From Aaosphaeria pasadenensis (Eukaryota > Ascomycota > Dothideomycetes > Pleosporales): a stretch of DNA of 64,000 nt. The stretch spans positions 310,001-374,000 of the forward strand of contig JAKLMB010000034.1 in NCBI GenBank assembly GCA_022813625.1. Direction: 5' to 3'. Numbering within the stretch: position 1 is the stretch's first letter; each line of letters begins with the position of its first letter. The translations under genes and the position numbers were made by a program. Shown here one piece after another: positions 20,849 to 32,767 of the stretch. The notes under the pieces were generated by a model, which saw only the letters and a program-made list of their open reading frames with translations, was not told where the DNA came from and ran no database searches.

Positions 20849-22284
20849 ATACATCGCAAGTCGTGTGGGCAGTGATGAGTCGCACATATAAGCAAAATCT
20901 GAGCCCAAAACGCCGCCGTCTCGTCTTCAACATTCCGTCTCGAGCATGTATCCGTTTCAGCTATAGGAGAGAACACTCGAAGCGGTACTGGCACAAGAAG
21001 AAGTGGCGAGAGAAAGCAGTCACGAGAAAGGCATGATGAAAAGGCACAGGAACGGGAGATGATGAGAACAAGTGAGTCAATTGTCAATTAGCCATGCTAA
21101 CTACTAGACAAACACTGTTCAAAACGAGAACCATGATTTGCTCTTCATGAAGTAGGGAGCAGGAGAAATGTGAGCTGCTTGCATAGGCTGATTGCACTAC
21201 GTGGCTTGCAGTCATCTCATGGAAACGAGAAACCTGTGTACCAGCAGCTGCTTTGATCTGGGAGGCTTTAGGGGCAGAAGGCGTCCTGGGAGCACCTAAT
21301 GCGGGCCCTCGGCTTGCAGTTCGTCGTGAGTGAAATGAAAAGTCTCCGGTCGCCCGAGTCCTACACCAAGCGATTAACACAAAAGAAAGGGGGGGATGAC
21401 TTACCTGAGTGTGGGTGACGATGAAAGAGAAAGAGAAAGAGAAAAGAGGAGAGGGGGAGGGGACGAGATGCCTTAAATACCCAGAGAAGACGTACCCGCG
21501 TTCCTTCCCATTATGTCGAGCAGCGTATGGTCTGATCCGTGAAGCAAAAGGGAAGGAACGTTTCCTTGACGCCGAATCACTGCCAGACCAACAGGTGACC
21601 TCCTTTACATCTGCTGCTTACCGTTAACAGGTCCGTGATAGGGCGATGACGAGCGGCTCTTTCGGTCCCTATTCCTCGACACTTAGGTATTCATGACATC
21701 CATTCAATTGACTCACGATCCTGATCTAGGTATTGTACCAATTCGGACAATCACGAGCATACTCCCATCTACCTAAGACATCGACCTTGACCTCAATCAT
21801 TCGGAGCAATCCATACCCACCACGCTCGAACAAGTATCCATGAATGCAATCCGCTTCTTTACTGGAACGTATGCCTCAATTGCACTGGCTGCCGCCGGAA
21901 ATCGCCATTGATCCCGGAGGCATCTATAGACTACCCACGATGTACGTCACGGCTTTTTTACTTTTCCATTGGGAAGGAGCGAGTGGTCTTATGCTTTGGG
22001 CCGGCTGAGGAAACGGGCGGCTGGCGAAGTTCATGCGTTCTTTGTATTTGTTTAGTCCGGTGGGAGAGGTTGATTGATGATTTATAGAAATGACATATTT
22101 TGATCTAACAATAGTGTCTTTTTTTTTCTTTTAGAAAGGGTTAAGTTAAAGCGAGAGCGAAAAAACAGACTTATAAACCATATTCAACGATCAACATATA
22201 TCACCACATATCAAGTCTGCGTAATCGACCCAGTGTTTCCGGCCCAAATGTGCTGCCAACAATCTTCCATCAACATTACCCCTA

Positions 22285-24108
22285 CTACGCACCATCGCGC
22301 CCCAACACCGCCCTCAAAAACGGCACCTCAACCCCCACAACCTCCCCACTCCCCCCATTCCTCAGAAAGACAATCCTATCCACCGCCTCGCCCCCGTAGT
22401 GGAACCAATCCGCCGTCTGCCACGCGGTGCAGAAACCCTGCCACGAACCCTGCCCCGGGAGATCGCTGCCCGCCGTCTCGGCAGAGTTGGGCAGGAAGTC
22501 GAGGTTGATGCGCCAGTCTTCTCTAATCACACTTGCGTTGGTGCCGGTTACGTTGCTGGTACCCTCCTGTGAAAGATCGGACGGGAAGATGCGGAAATCG
22601 TTCGACAGCGCGCCGAACTGTGGTAAGGCTTGGGAGTAGAAACTCGACATCGCAGCTAAGATATCCGACCCGTTGCGCGTGAGCGCGTCGAGCTTGATGC
22701 CCGGGCCGTCGTCCATGCTGGTGTTCAGCGCTACGAGGCTGTCATGGCTGGTGAAGTTTCCGGCGTGCCCTCGTGCTTGGAGTCGCGTTTCCTGTTCGAT
22801 GGCGGGGAGGATGACGGAGAGCATGGCGTCGTAGAGGACGCGGTAGGCGTCTGCGGGTCCGGCGGTCAGGATGGCAAGGCCGATGCCGTAGTGGTCGATT
22901 ACGGCTAGCTGTGCGGTGTAGCCGAATGCGCCGCCGTTTTTGGAGTAGATGTCGATGGTGTGCGGGTGCGAAGGCGTGAGGTTTGCGGATCTGTAGATTT
23001 CCCAGGGTTGGCCGACGGAGGTGGAGGGGGAGGAGGTGTGGGAGTGGGGTTGAAGCCAGCGGCGGACTTGAGTTGCGGTGCGGAGGGCGGTTTTGTCGAG
23101 GATGGATTGGATGATGCGGGTCAGGTCGTAGAGGCTGGAGTAGAGGCCTCCGCCGGGGGTGCCATCGCCGTAATGGGCGCCCCAGTTGTTGGGCCCAGGG
23201 GGAATGGCAGCGAGGGAGGTGATGCCTGGTGAGACGCCTGTGTTGTTGAGGTTGAATGGTTGGATCACGTAGTCTTCAAGGAGCTGTTCGTATGATTTGT
23301 TTAGATGGGTGCCGAGTGCGTAGCTCAGCAGCGTGAAGGAAAGTTGGGAATATACGGGACGCTGATATGGCATGGTCACAGGACGAGCTGTAAGGAGCTG
23401 CTCGAATAACTCTGCAAAGGATTAGTGAGATGACAAAGATATTCAGGACACATACCTACGCTCTTTAGAGCACGGCTTGTTCAAGCCATCAACACCACAC
23501 GATGGATAAGCATCGATGGGCAGTGATGGAAACCCAAGCTGTTCCAGCAAAGGCTGAAGGAAGTACCATTCCGAAAATCCACCATTAGGTGGAATGCCTG
23601 ACAGATGATCTGTGAGCGAGGACAGTGTGATGTTCTGCCAAGATAAAACTGATGAGGTACTGGCGAGTTGTGGGAGATACTCAGTGACTGGCGCGTGGAG
23701 ATCGATTTCCGTTCGGAGAAATGCGAGATCCGAGATCAGTTTCGAGATTGATCCCACAAGGTATTGAGTATCGCCATCGATTTGACTGGTACCGTTTGTG
23801 TTGGCAGAGCCTCGATGATGGTACTCCCATATTGGCACACTTGAAGGGCCGTCATGGGAGATGAGGCCAATCGAGAACGATGTATTCTCTACAATGAACC
23901 CGCTGCGGATCTGCCCTTCAATGGCTCGATCAAGAGAGTCTTGTAGACTTTCAGTGGCTGCTTTGACTATTTCCGAATTGGCTATGTTGGTCGGGCGAGG
24001 CAGAAGTGGTCCGTCTGGTGGACATCCTGGATACGCAGCAGCACTTGAACTGTTGCAAAGAGCCAAAAGTAGAATACAAAGATAGAACATGGTTGGAGAG
24101 GTAATCAT
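22285..24108 (-). CDS. Secreted beta-lactamase-like serine hydrolase (ARB_00930-like)
   Basis: Two exons (24108-23460, 23411-22285) give 591 residues; the 48-bp intron joins CSKE to QLFEQLL in frame. Residues 1-24 form a signal peptide. The class C beta-lactamase/PBP catalytic motif S-x-x-K is seen as SISK at residues 120-123 in QYLVGSISKLIS, and the second motif as YSQ at 237-239, where YxN is usual. The C-terminal third (RINLDFLP onward, with WQTADWFHYGG) matches the extra domain of fungal ARB_00930-like proteins. Members are secreted or wall-associated hydrolases of unknown natural substrate. Several N-x-S/T glycosylation sites fit secretion. The replacement of Asn in the YxN motif is worth noting. 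Confidence 0.85.
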
Positions 24109-25169
24109 AGGAAATTTGTAACCACTGCATCTTCAAAGCGGGTATCCATCCCCTTATATAGCTCATATTGATACTTTTGCTTTTAGTAGAGATGACGCTT
24201 TCAGAACTGAATGAACTACGCTACCACACGCCAGTGATGCAAGGTTGAATCGCATGACTGCATACGCGTCATTAGAGCACTGCATTTCCGGGTAACAAAG
24301 TGGGTGTAAATGTCAAAGTATATAGCGAAAGAAATTGATATCAATGATTGGAAGTTGTTGATCGTGGTTTCTATCAGGTACTATTGGCTGTTCACGAGAG
24401 ACGGCGTCTTGGCAAAGGTCGTGATGCGATGAAAGCGAGGCGAGAGATTCCATGATCGACAACAGGGTTTCTAGATCTTGGGAGAGGAACGTAAGATCTG
24501 GTGGCTATGGAACCGCCTTATTGGATCTCATCTTTCATTCGTAGACCTTACGCGTTCTGCAACGCCTGGGTGGAGCCTTAAATCAGGACTCCGCCAGGTA
24601 TGGTTCCTGGTTCAGGCCAGCCAGATGCAAGCCACGAGTGACCTTCGCTGAGCTGCAACAGCAGACGAATCACACGGCATGTAGACAGTCAGTATGAGAA
24701 CAAATCAGTAGAGAGACGCTGCGTTCAACGGTGGTTAGACGTCGACCCGTTTCGATTAGCACAAGAGAACACGGCAAGAATCCCGAACTACAACTCCGTG
24801 CGGCAGTAATGACTTCCATTTAGTGTACAACGAGATATCGCAATGGAGGATTTTGTAAATAGTGATTAGCTATTTCAAGAGCGGAAATGTATTGTTGGAT
24901 GCATTAATGAAGATAGTAAAACCCTCATGGATGAGGTTGAGTTGAGAGTTGTCGTTCCAAGTTGGACGTCGGAGGAACTTCGCTCGCCCCGTGACCTTTA
25001 AATCGGCGTCATCGCACGTATGCACGGGCCAGGCCTCGCTCGCCCCATCCACTACTGCCCCAGCCTCATCGACCTTGACCGTCTGTTATCGTTCGCTCAC
25101 TTGTGCTCTCTCTTCCTCTCTCTCCACACTCCAAATCCGCTTCCCCACACATCATACACCCTCGCCGCC
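24109..25169. other. Promoter region between hydrolase and NPC2-like genes
   Basis: A divergent gap of about 1 kb. The last 100 bp before 25170 is pyrimidine-rich (CTCTCTCTTCCTC-type tract), as is common upstream of well-expressed fungal genes. No coding sequence is seen. Confidence 0.55.
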
Positions 25170-25843
25170 ATGCAGCTCACCACTCTCCTCCTCTCCGCCG
25201 TCTGCGCGGTCTCCGTCTCCGCTTCGCCCTCTTGGGGTCCTAGCCAGATCCGAATCAACGAGGACTTTAAGGTCCCTGGAAGCAACCCTCTCTTCTTCTG
25301 CGCCGATCCCAAGGACAATCTCCTCGAGATCGAAAAGGTCGACCTTTCGCCGAACCCTCCTGAGGCGTACGTTTCTCTTCTCCCGCTGCAAGCACTACTT
25401 TCGACTCATTATGCCATGAAAGATGTGGTTGGAGACTACAGCTGCGTAACAAGCTTGCCCGGATAATTGCTAACATCTACTTACAGCGGAAAGACCCTTA
25501 CCATTAAGGCTACCGGAGACTTCAAGGAGAAGATTGACGAGGGCGCCAAGGTCCATGTCCAGGTCAAGTACGGCCTCATCACCTTGATCAACCAGGAGGC
25601 CGATCTCTGCGACACCATTACCAATGTCGACCTCAAGTGCCCGCTCGAGAAGGGCGAGATGACTCTGTCCAAGGATGTCGAGCTCCCCAGCCAAATTCCT
25701 CCGGTATGCCGTTCTAAATCTCGATTGAAGAGGCGGTGGCGCTAACGTCATAACAGGGCAAGTACTCCGTGTTGGCCGATGTCTACACCAAGGATGGCGA
25801 TAAGATCACCTGCTTGACTGCACACGTCGAGTTCCACCGGTAA
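25170..25843 (+). CDS. NPC2: ML-domain phosphatidylglycerol/phosphatidylinositol transfer protein (NPC2)
   Basis: Three exons (25170-25366, 25487-25703, 25757-25843) give 166 residues; introns of 120 and 53 bp restore the frame at PPEA to GKTLTI and at QIPP to GKYSVLA. Residues 1-19 are a signal peptide. The rest is an ML (MD-2-related lipid-recognition) domain with the mature cysteines in FFCAD, ADLCDT, LKCPLEKGE and ITCLTAHVEF, which pair in this family. Fungal NPC2 carries sterols or phospholipids in the vacuolar lumen. The length matches orthologues (about 165-175). The start is set by the signal peptide. Confidence 0.92.
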
Positions 25844-26416
25844 ACACTCCACGGTATCGCAAAGGGCTCCAAGTGACGACAGGATAACCGGTTCTGAGAG
25901 AAGTCTGTAGATCTAGCCAAACTGCACAACCTGTACAACCTGTTCAGCCTGTACAACTTGGGAATGCTTTCAAGAACGTCAACGTCAAGCGGAAATTCAA
26001 ACTGGCGGGAGCTGCTGTAAACGTGTTGGGCCACCGTATACCTATTCATAACGAGCTGTAGGGGGTTGATTTCGTGGTGGGGATGCATGTGCAAGTGGAC
26101 GAGACTGCAAGCAATGTAATGATGGACTCTGTGGGGGAAGCTTTATTCTGCATTTCAAATCTCTCTTTCGCGCTGGAAATCGATACCCAGCGTTCTTCTT
26201 TTTTCGATGTCATCGGCATTCATATTTACAAATCCATGGAAGCATACGGAGGAAGACGCAATAGCAATGAAATCATGACGGAATGGACGATATGTGCCAA
26301 CTGACTATTTGCTTGTGACTGGTATCTTTTGCTATCTCCGTAATCGCATATGTTAACTTGATATCTTTCGGGCATCACACCGCACTCTTCGCATGAGTCT
26401 CTGCTAATCCCATAAT
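25844..26416. other. Convergent 3' flanks of NPC2 and VMA7
   Basis: Untranslated 3' flanks of two convergent genes. Near 25920-25955 a short imperfect repeat of CTGTACAACCTG-like units occurs. There is no gene. Confidence 0.55.
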
Positions 26417-26995
26417 TTACTCTCCAAACAATCTCCTCACACGCTTAAGCACACTATCCTTATCAGGATCGTACGGGTGGTCCTTCGACGGTATCTCAAG
26501 GAGGGAAGGAAACGCGGCGGTGTAGGTCTCGACCCGATGTCTTATCCTCTCGGCAAGCTATTATCCCCCATTAACATCGTCCAAGATCTCTCAACTTCCA
26601 CAGAGGAACCAGCTACACAAAGGATCTGGTTTCCCCACGGACAGAACGTACATGTTGGTTTATGAGCAAGATCGCGATATCCTTGCGCTCGGTCGTGAAC
26701 CTATCAAATGCAGCTTCGATGGCCGAGTTCTCCGTCTTTGCGTCCACGACGAGGAAGTTCTTCTGCGAGTCCGGCGGCTGCGTGACGTGCTGGATCATCT
26801 TGTCATTACGAGGTATACATATGCGAATCGAAGCTTGCGTGGCTTACACCGACACCTGCGAGCAGCAGGCCAGTTACCGTGTCCTACAGCAACATTAGCA
26901 ACGCATCAACACATATAGAGTGTATGTAAGGGATATACCTCATCACCGATGACCGCGAGGAACTGGCGGTCCTTGTATTGCGCCGCTGTAGCCAT
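26417..26995 (-). CDS. VMA7: V-type proton ATPase subunit F
   Basis: Four exons (26995-26939, 26883-26848, 26789-26652, 26557-26417) give 123 residues, the usual size (about 118-125). The sequence starts MATAAQYKDRQFLAVIGDE. It runs through DTVTGLLLAGVG and HVTQPPDSQKNFLVVD, then DIAILLINQH and LAERIRHRVETYTA, and ends in KRVRRLFGE. All are characteristic of subunit F, a small stalk subunit of the V1 sector coupling ATP hydrolysis to rotation in vacuolar acidification. All four exon junctions are in frame; the 36-nt second exon is short but exact. It shares a 323-bp divergent promoter with NUR1. Confidence 0.93.
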
Positions 26996-27318
26996 TGCAA
27001 TTGTTGATGAATGGCACCGAGAGCTACCTGGTATCGAGGTGGGTGTGCCTGGGGTGGGCGGAGCTTCGCTCGTCATGCGGCGGCTGCCAACTCCGGCTAA
27101 ATGTCGGTCCGCCGCCGCCAGCTAGGCTTTCTTTTGTTGTTTGTATACACTCGTTGCCCCGTTGTCTTCTCGCCTTTGTTCCTTAGCGACGAGAATATTC
27201 ATCGCCTCGTGATGGAGTAACTGGTTCGTCCGAATCGCCAAACTAACCACGAAAGATCAGATTGCTTGGAATTTCCAGTTCGCCTCGCAGGTGGTTGAAA
27301 AGACGATCGATAATAACG
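26996..27318. promoter_or_regulatory. Bidirectional promoter of VMA7 and NUR1
   Basis: A 323-bp gap between two divergent housekeeping starts. No other gene fits. I can name no specific element with confidence. Confidence 0.5.
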
Positions 27319-28837
27319 ATGCCCCGACTCGTCCGCCGCGCGCCGCTCTCTGAGCGCATCAAGGCTTACCTCGACCCATGGGACTGGCTGATGTGGGCGT
27401 CTGAGGAACTGAACAGCAGCGACTGGGATGAGTTTGCGAAGGACTATGCGACGTCTATTGGTGTGGGCATGAACCTGGTGTTCGTGGTGGCGAAGGCGAA
27501 TACAGGCGGAAGCAACACCAGCATCGAGGACGATGTGTTCCACGATGAGACGAGGGGAGCCGGATGGCTGAAGTGGTTTGTATGTATAAACAACTGATTT
27601 GTGTCTTATTCAGAGTGCTAATGGAATCTAGGCGGGCATGTTAGTCTTCATCCTAGCTACGCTGTCGTTCCTCAACGGCTTCTACACATTCTATCGTAAG
27701 CGACACTACCGACTATTCGAGCAGCCGATCGAGATGAACCCCGCGACCCCTTCCGCCCAGCGCGTTCGTGTTGACTCTTCGCCCTCGACCGCATCGCCTC
27801 TCCGTTTCCTGAAGAACATGGTGTCGGCGAGCTCCGCCGAGTCCCGAGCTCACCCGGATGCGGAGCGTGATGTCTGGGAGATCGCGGTCTGGGACCCGAA
27901 TCCGCTGTGCTTGCAACTGTTCTGCCTGTTTAGTCCTCTGCACGTTGTGCTCTACTATTCCAACCTCCCCGTCGAGAAGCTGGACCCCCGACCCAGCGTG
28001 CGAGTAGTGACAACCATTTTGGTTGCGGCCGTGTTGACCGTGCAACTCACGTTTCTCCAGCGCGCATTCAAGCAGCAAATTAAGGATTCTGCCATCATTC
28101 ATCGGGAGGTCCTACACGAGTACGACACGAAGTTTGTGCACCCTGCATTCCAGAGACCATCACGAGATGTTGGAATCCAGACCATCAGCAAGGACCACAA
28201 GAGTCGGGATTCCAGCGTCGGCGTCAGAGGTAGTGGAGAATTGGCCTCGGAGGTCGTCACATATACGCCTACAACAATCATCAAGCGAGGCTTCCACACG
28301 AACCCGAACCAAGCATATGCTTCCCAGTACGATCCAGACAACCTCTCATCACAACCAAGCTTCCAACCTCGCCTCGCCCAAAACACACCCTCCTTCCGCC
28401 CATCCACCAGCTCAAACTACGTCAGCACCTCCACCGGCACCGCCGGCGCCGACTTCTCCTCCCCCATCCGCCCATCCCACACCCCGAACCCCTTCCGCCA
28501 ACCCCAATTCCGCCAATCGCAAGTCGGCAGCGGCAGCGGCGACGGCGGCTCCTTAGGCGTCTTCTCGCACGCCGCATCGCCCCTCCGCAAGTCCGCAAGC
28601 GCCAACCACCTCCGCGACGACAGCCGCTCCCGCCACAGCCTCGGCGGCGCCGGCGAACGACGAGCCGGCAGCCCCACGAAGCGCGAAGGTTCCCCGTTAA
28701 AGCGCATCAGCACGCCTGCTGGTTTCACAGGGGCCAGCGGCTCGGACGCGAGGAGTTCGGGCTCGAATCTCGCGGATCGGTTTAATAAGGGGTACTCCGG
28801 TCTAGGCGTCGGTAGGAGGGAAAGTGGGAGGTTCTAG
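27319..28837 (+). CDS. NUR1: Nuclear rim protein 1 (DUF2418 family)
   Basis: Two exons (27319-27579, 27632-28837) give 488 residues; the 52-bp intron joins GWLKW to FAGMLVF. The N-terminus MPRLVRRAPLSERIKAYLDP is diagnostic of fungal NUR1. Four hydrophobic segments are visible near residues 47-62, 88-108, 187-205 and 215-233. A long Ser/Pro/Gly-rich tail follows, with runs such as SGSGDGGS and basic patches near the end. NUR1 is an inner nuclear membrane protein that in yeast works with the LEM protein Heh1/Src1 to tether rDNA. The tail is probably disordered and exposed to the nucleoplasm. The start is fixed by homology. Confidence 0.9.
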
Positions 28838-30197
28838 GGCTTCAGGTGTATATACTTTAATCTTTTCTTTCTATACCCAAACATAAACTTCTCATTACTG
28901 GGGGTTGGGGTGAGAGCCACATGCGTGTGGAGTGTCATTTAGGTCTATGTAAAGGCTGTTTCTTTGTGTTCAATATACCCTGCGTATCGTTCTTTAATTC
29001 TCTTGCGGGCCTGACTAGTGTGATGTTTTCTATGGTAGCTTGCAGTATCTAGTGTGTCCGGGAATGGATGAAGGAATTGTTTGTTATCCGGTTTGGGAAA
29101 TTGTGTAGTTTGTGTATGAGAGTGGGTAGGAGTTGTCTAGAACCTAAAATGATTCACGACGTAAACATGATCCTATCTTTGAAGTATGGTATGGATACGT
29201 CTAAATGCTCCGTACAAATCATCACAGCCCAGAACTCATCCCATCCCATACTCAAAACAGGAAAGCGTAGAAAGTGGATCAGATCCAGAAAAGGCTAGTA
29301 AGCTAAAGATAAACAGGGAGGGCCCTTGCGTTCCCCGCAAATTCACCACGTGGGGAATAGTGGATGGGCGGGCTAATGGGGACAAAGAAGGTGGCATCAC
29401 GTCGGGACTGGAATATAAGATATACAGATGAGGAGATGGAGGAAGTGGTTAATATACTTTTTGGAGGTCATGAAAACATATATATACATGTTGAAGAGAT
29501 TAGATTTTGCGTATCTCTTAGCGTAGGCAGAAGATTTACATAATGTTTTGTAGGGGCTTTGGCATGCACTTAACTTGAAGGAGGAATACCCAGTATGTAG
29601 ATTTCAATGCCGTGTACGATGTTTTGGTATGGAGAAATATAATTTAGGCACGTCTGTATATCGTCGCACCAAGAATGTACGTACAGCTTCTAGCCGATTT
29701 CTTTCAAGTATCACATTTAAATAGATAGCAATGCGAATACTCTTTGTCTACCGTCTTTCATCATTCGCTTTATAGCACTACCACGTAGCTACCCATAGAG
29801 AACACCACGGCCGTGCATCATTCCCACGCTACGTTTTCTATCGCCCACTCACAGTTAGCTCACTTGAACCACATGTCAATGCGTTCCATCCGCCCCGATT
29901 TCTCCGCTCAGTCATGTGGGTTTACTAGGGTTCGGCGAGTAACCGAATGCTGCTAACGATGAAGAAGCTTGGGTCGGCCATGTTTTGAGTTTTGTTTTGT
30001 ATTATGTCTATATAATGGTACGGGTATCTTGGTGCTCGTGTGGTGTGAGATTGTTTCGGCGTGATATACTGTACAGAGTATGGGAGAGGGTGGATATGGT
30101 GCAGATTGACATATCCCGGGCATAGGGCAGCACGAGATCTGTCCAGGGTCTTGAAAGCCCTGAGGAAACAAAATGTCTGGATGCAAATTGTAAGTCA
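28838..30197. other. Convergent 3' region NUR1 / SRP receptor beta, no gene
   Basis: 1.36 kb of moderately AT-rich sequence with only small frames lacking domains. I looked for tRNA box A/B motifs and saw none. Confidence 0.55.
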
Positions 30198-31151
30198 TCA
30201 CAATTGCTCGCCAACCCATTCAAACCAAGCCTTGACATCCGCACCCCCGTCACCCAGCACGTTACCTCCCTTGACCACAACGCCAGTGCCCACCTCCTCC
30301 ATGTGCCTGAACTCGAACTCGCCGTCTCCGCCCTCGCCGAGCCACTCGTTCTCCCTATCGTCCTCAATTGCGTTCTCGTCACCACCACCCAACGCTATGG
30401 CACTGTCTTTCAGTCCCTTCGCCCTGCTCTTCCTCACGGCGGAGACCGCCTTCTCGAGGTGTGATTTGACGAGATGCGCAGGTAGTGCGGTGAATAGATC
30501 CAATTTGTTGGCAGCGATCAGAACAGGAATCTCCTTGGGGCCCTTGCTCGTCTTCGCACCGGTGTATCGCTTCTGCAGCGAGAGCAACACATCGTGGAGG
30601 TACTCCGCCGACTCAGTGAGACCAGCCTCGTCAGCTACGGCGGCAGCATCCACCACGAAGATGATACCGCGCACATTCTCGGGATTGGAGAGCTCTTTGG
30701 TGGCGAAGTGGCGGAGCTTGCCGTGGCCTGGGGTGTCGAGGAGGAGGAAGCGGCGGGCACGTTCGTAGGCGGGGTCACCGGCGGAGCGGTAGTGCGCAGA
30801 GGCGGGTACGTATGGTTCTGGGAGGAGCGTTTCGATCGAGAGGGGAGCCGTGGACGTGTGGGTGGGAACGACGGAGTTGCGCTCGATCTGAGGGGCAAGT
30901 TAGTCTGGTACTCGCAACGTGGCGGAGGTGTCAAAGAAGGGTTAGCATACAAGAGTAGCGAGGGCAGTCTTTCCAGCACCACTGGGGCCAATCAAGAGGA
31001 AAGTGGGTAGTGTTGTGGGTGTAGCTCTCCTGTAAATCCAACGGTGCAAGAGTATCGGAAGCGTGATAGCAACGAGGAAGGAGATTAAGATGGTGGAGAT
31101 GTTGGGGGCGAATGCTGCAGTGAGCCAGCTGTCCTTGTCGTGCCAGGCCAT
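30198..31151 (-). CDS. SRP102: Signal recognition particle receptor subunit beta
   Basis: Two exons (31151-30951, 30887-30198) give 296 residues; the 63-bp intron joins KTALATL to IERNSVV. An N-terminal membrane anchor lies at about residues 17-36. It is followed by a Ras-like GTPase domain: G1 GPSGAGKT (55-62), G3 DTPGHGK, and G4 ANKLD. Between the G4 region and the C-terminus is an acidic, Gly-rich insert (GGGDENAIEDDRENE). SR-beta anchors SR-alpha to the ER membrane and regulates co-translational targeting. The length is normal for fungi. The gene symbol is the yeast orthologue name. Confidence 0.92.
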
Positions 31152-32767
31152 CTTCGGCGGTTCAAAAAGATGTGAGAGGCCAAAGGGCGTAATTTATTTG
31201 GAAAACTGCCAACAATGCGAAGCTGTATCCGACAACAGAATAAAGGTCGGAGAGCTGAGGGAGGGATGAAAGTAATGGGCTGTCGGATTAAAGATCAGCC
31301 GGCCCCTTTTTATCTGATCCGATCGTCGCATTATCTGATCATATTCCCAAACGTCTTTCCGGTTCCGACCATACACATCAGCCACATCTCGGAACGACGC
31401 CACAATACCATTACTCGTGCTCGACACTGAAAGCTCCGTCACTTTGCGAAAATATTCTAGGTCTTCTCCAACTCTACATACTGTCATGAAATCCAGAGAT
31501 TTCAATGTCAAACAAACGGGGTCAAATATGTTCACAGTTTGAAATTAAGAAACCAGCACCTATATTCCTCTAACATACAAAATCAACTGTTTACCACACT
31601 ACATATGTACATTAAAGCCGTAGACAAAAATGGAAATGCAGATACGGAATAATGAATTAGGATTGCAGTGAGTAAATGAGGACCTCCATTCGCACTAATA
31701 AGCTTTCACGAGTTCAAAATCGTCAATAAGTTCAGCAAGCCAGACAAATGCAAGAGAATAACAACAGAAAGTGGTATCATGATTATGGGAGGCGACCTGA
31801 TAGACCGTACGTTGTTCATGTGGAAAGATAGGGTCCCTAGGTCACTCGGGAATCATTTTTTCCAATGTTAGACTCAGTTGGGTATATTGGAATACAAAGT
31901 CTCCCATAACCAGACATATCCAGTCCAGGAACCAAAATTCCCCAACTACTCTGACCAGATGTGCTATGAGTTAGAACATCAATAGACATTGAGTAGAAAT
32001 AATGTCACACCGTGGTAGCGCTCCCAGTCTTTTCGAACACCGGATAGCAGAAAAGGATGAATGTACCTACAGTGTATAATCTATCATGCCAATATCATGC
32101 CAGTTTGGTACCAACTTTTCTAATAAGATTTGGAGCAAGCCTCTTCATTGTCTCCCTTTCACACAGCCAATTACACCTCTCCATAAGTTCAATCGAAAAA
32201 GATAGCTAAAATCGCTTCAAGCTTCATCTGGGGCGCTCATGTTGCTAGAATAACCCTGTGCCAAACCGGTCACAATTGTTTCTGAATACAGTACAACAAA
32301 AAGCAACTTAAGTACACTTATTTGCACAATTTATTTCAAGTAAGTTGTGTACTGTTCATTGCCGCTTTGTACTTATGCACGCGGACCGTGCTTCGCTAAG
32401 CTTATGGTTAGTGTGAATTGGGACTGAGCTTATTTCAACATTACTCGTAAGCTTGACACACCCTACATGAGAAGAATCGGGCTGACGCAAGAGAGTGAAG
32501 CAACTGTCTGTGAAGAAAGACTGATTGTTGTTGAAGCGTCGATCATTAAGGTTCATATGAATTAAAGTACATGATTCCATTCTTTATTCCATAACGAGGT
32601 ATTCAGTGACACCCAAACATTACAATTGCTATCGACGCTCCCAGCACTTGACACCGTAATTCAATAATGCTTGGTGCTCGTGTGTAGAGTTCTAAGAAGT
32701 TCTCATACATTAGGTAGGCGCGAAGATATGCTCACGTTCTCTGGCAGTCGATGACATGACTGTACAA
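31152..32767. other. AT-rich intergenic region
   Basis: 1.6 kb, AT-rich especially at 31.5-32.4 kb. No supported coding sequence. It separates conserved genes on the left from the NLR-like gene, so it may mark the edge of an accessory patch. Confidence 0.55.

Larger units (their letters stand above)
19734..22284. other. Gene-free 2.5 kb with diverged duplication
   Basis: No reading frame carries a domain. The convergent 3' flanks of the CxxC protein and beta-lactamase-like genes meet here. The middle holds two related segments (listed as a repeat), a strong hairpin near 20.8 kb, and a third short match to the repeat core near 21187. Confidence 0.55.
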
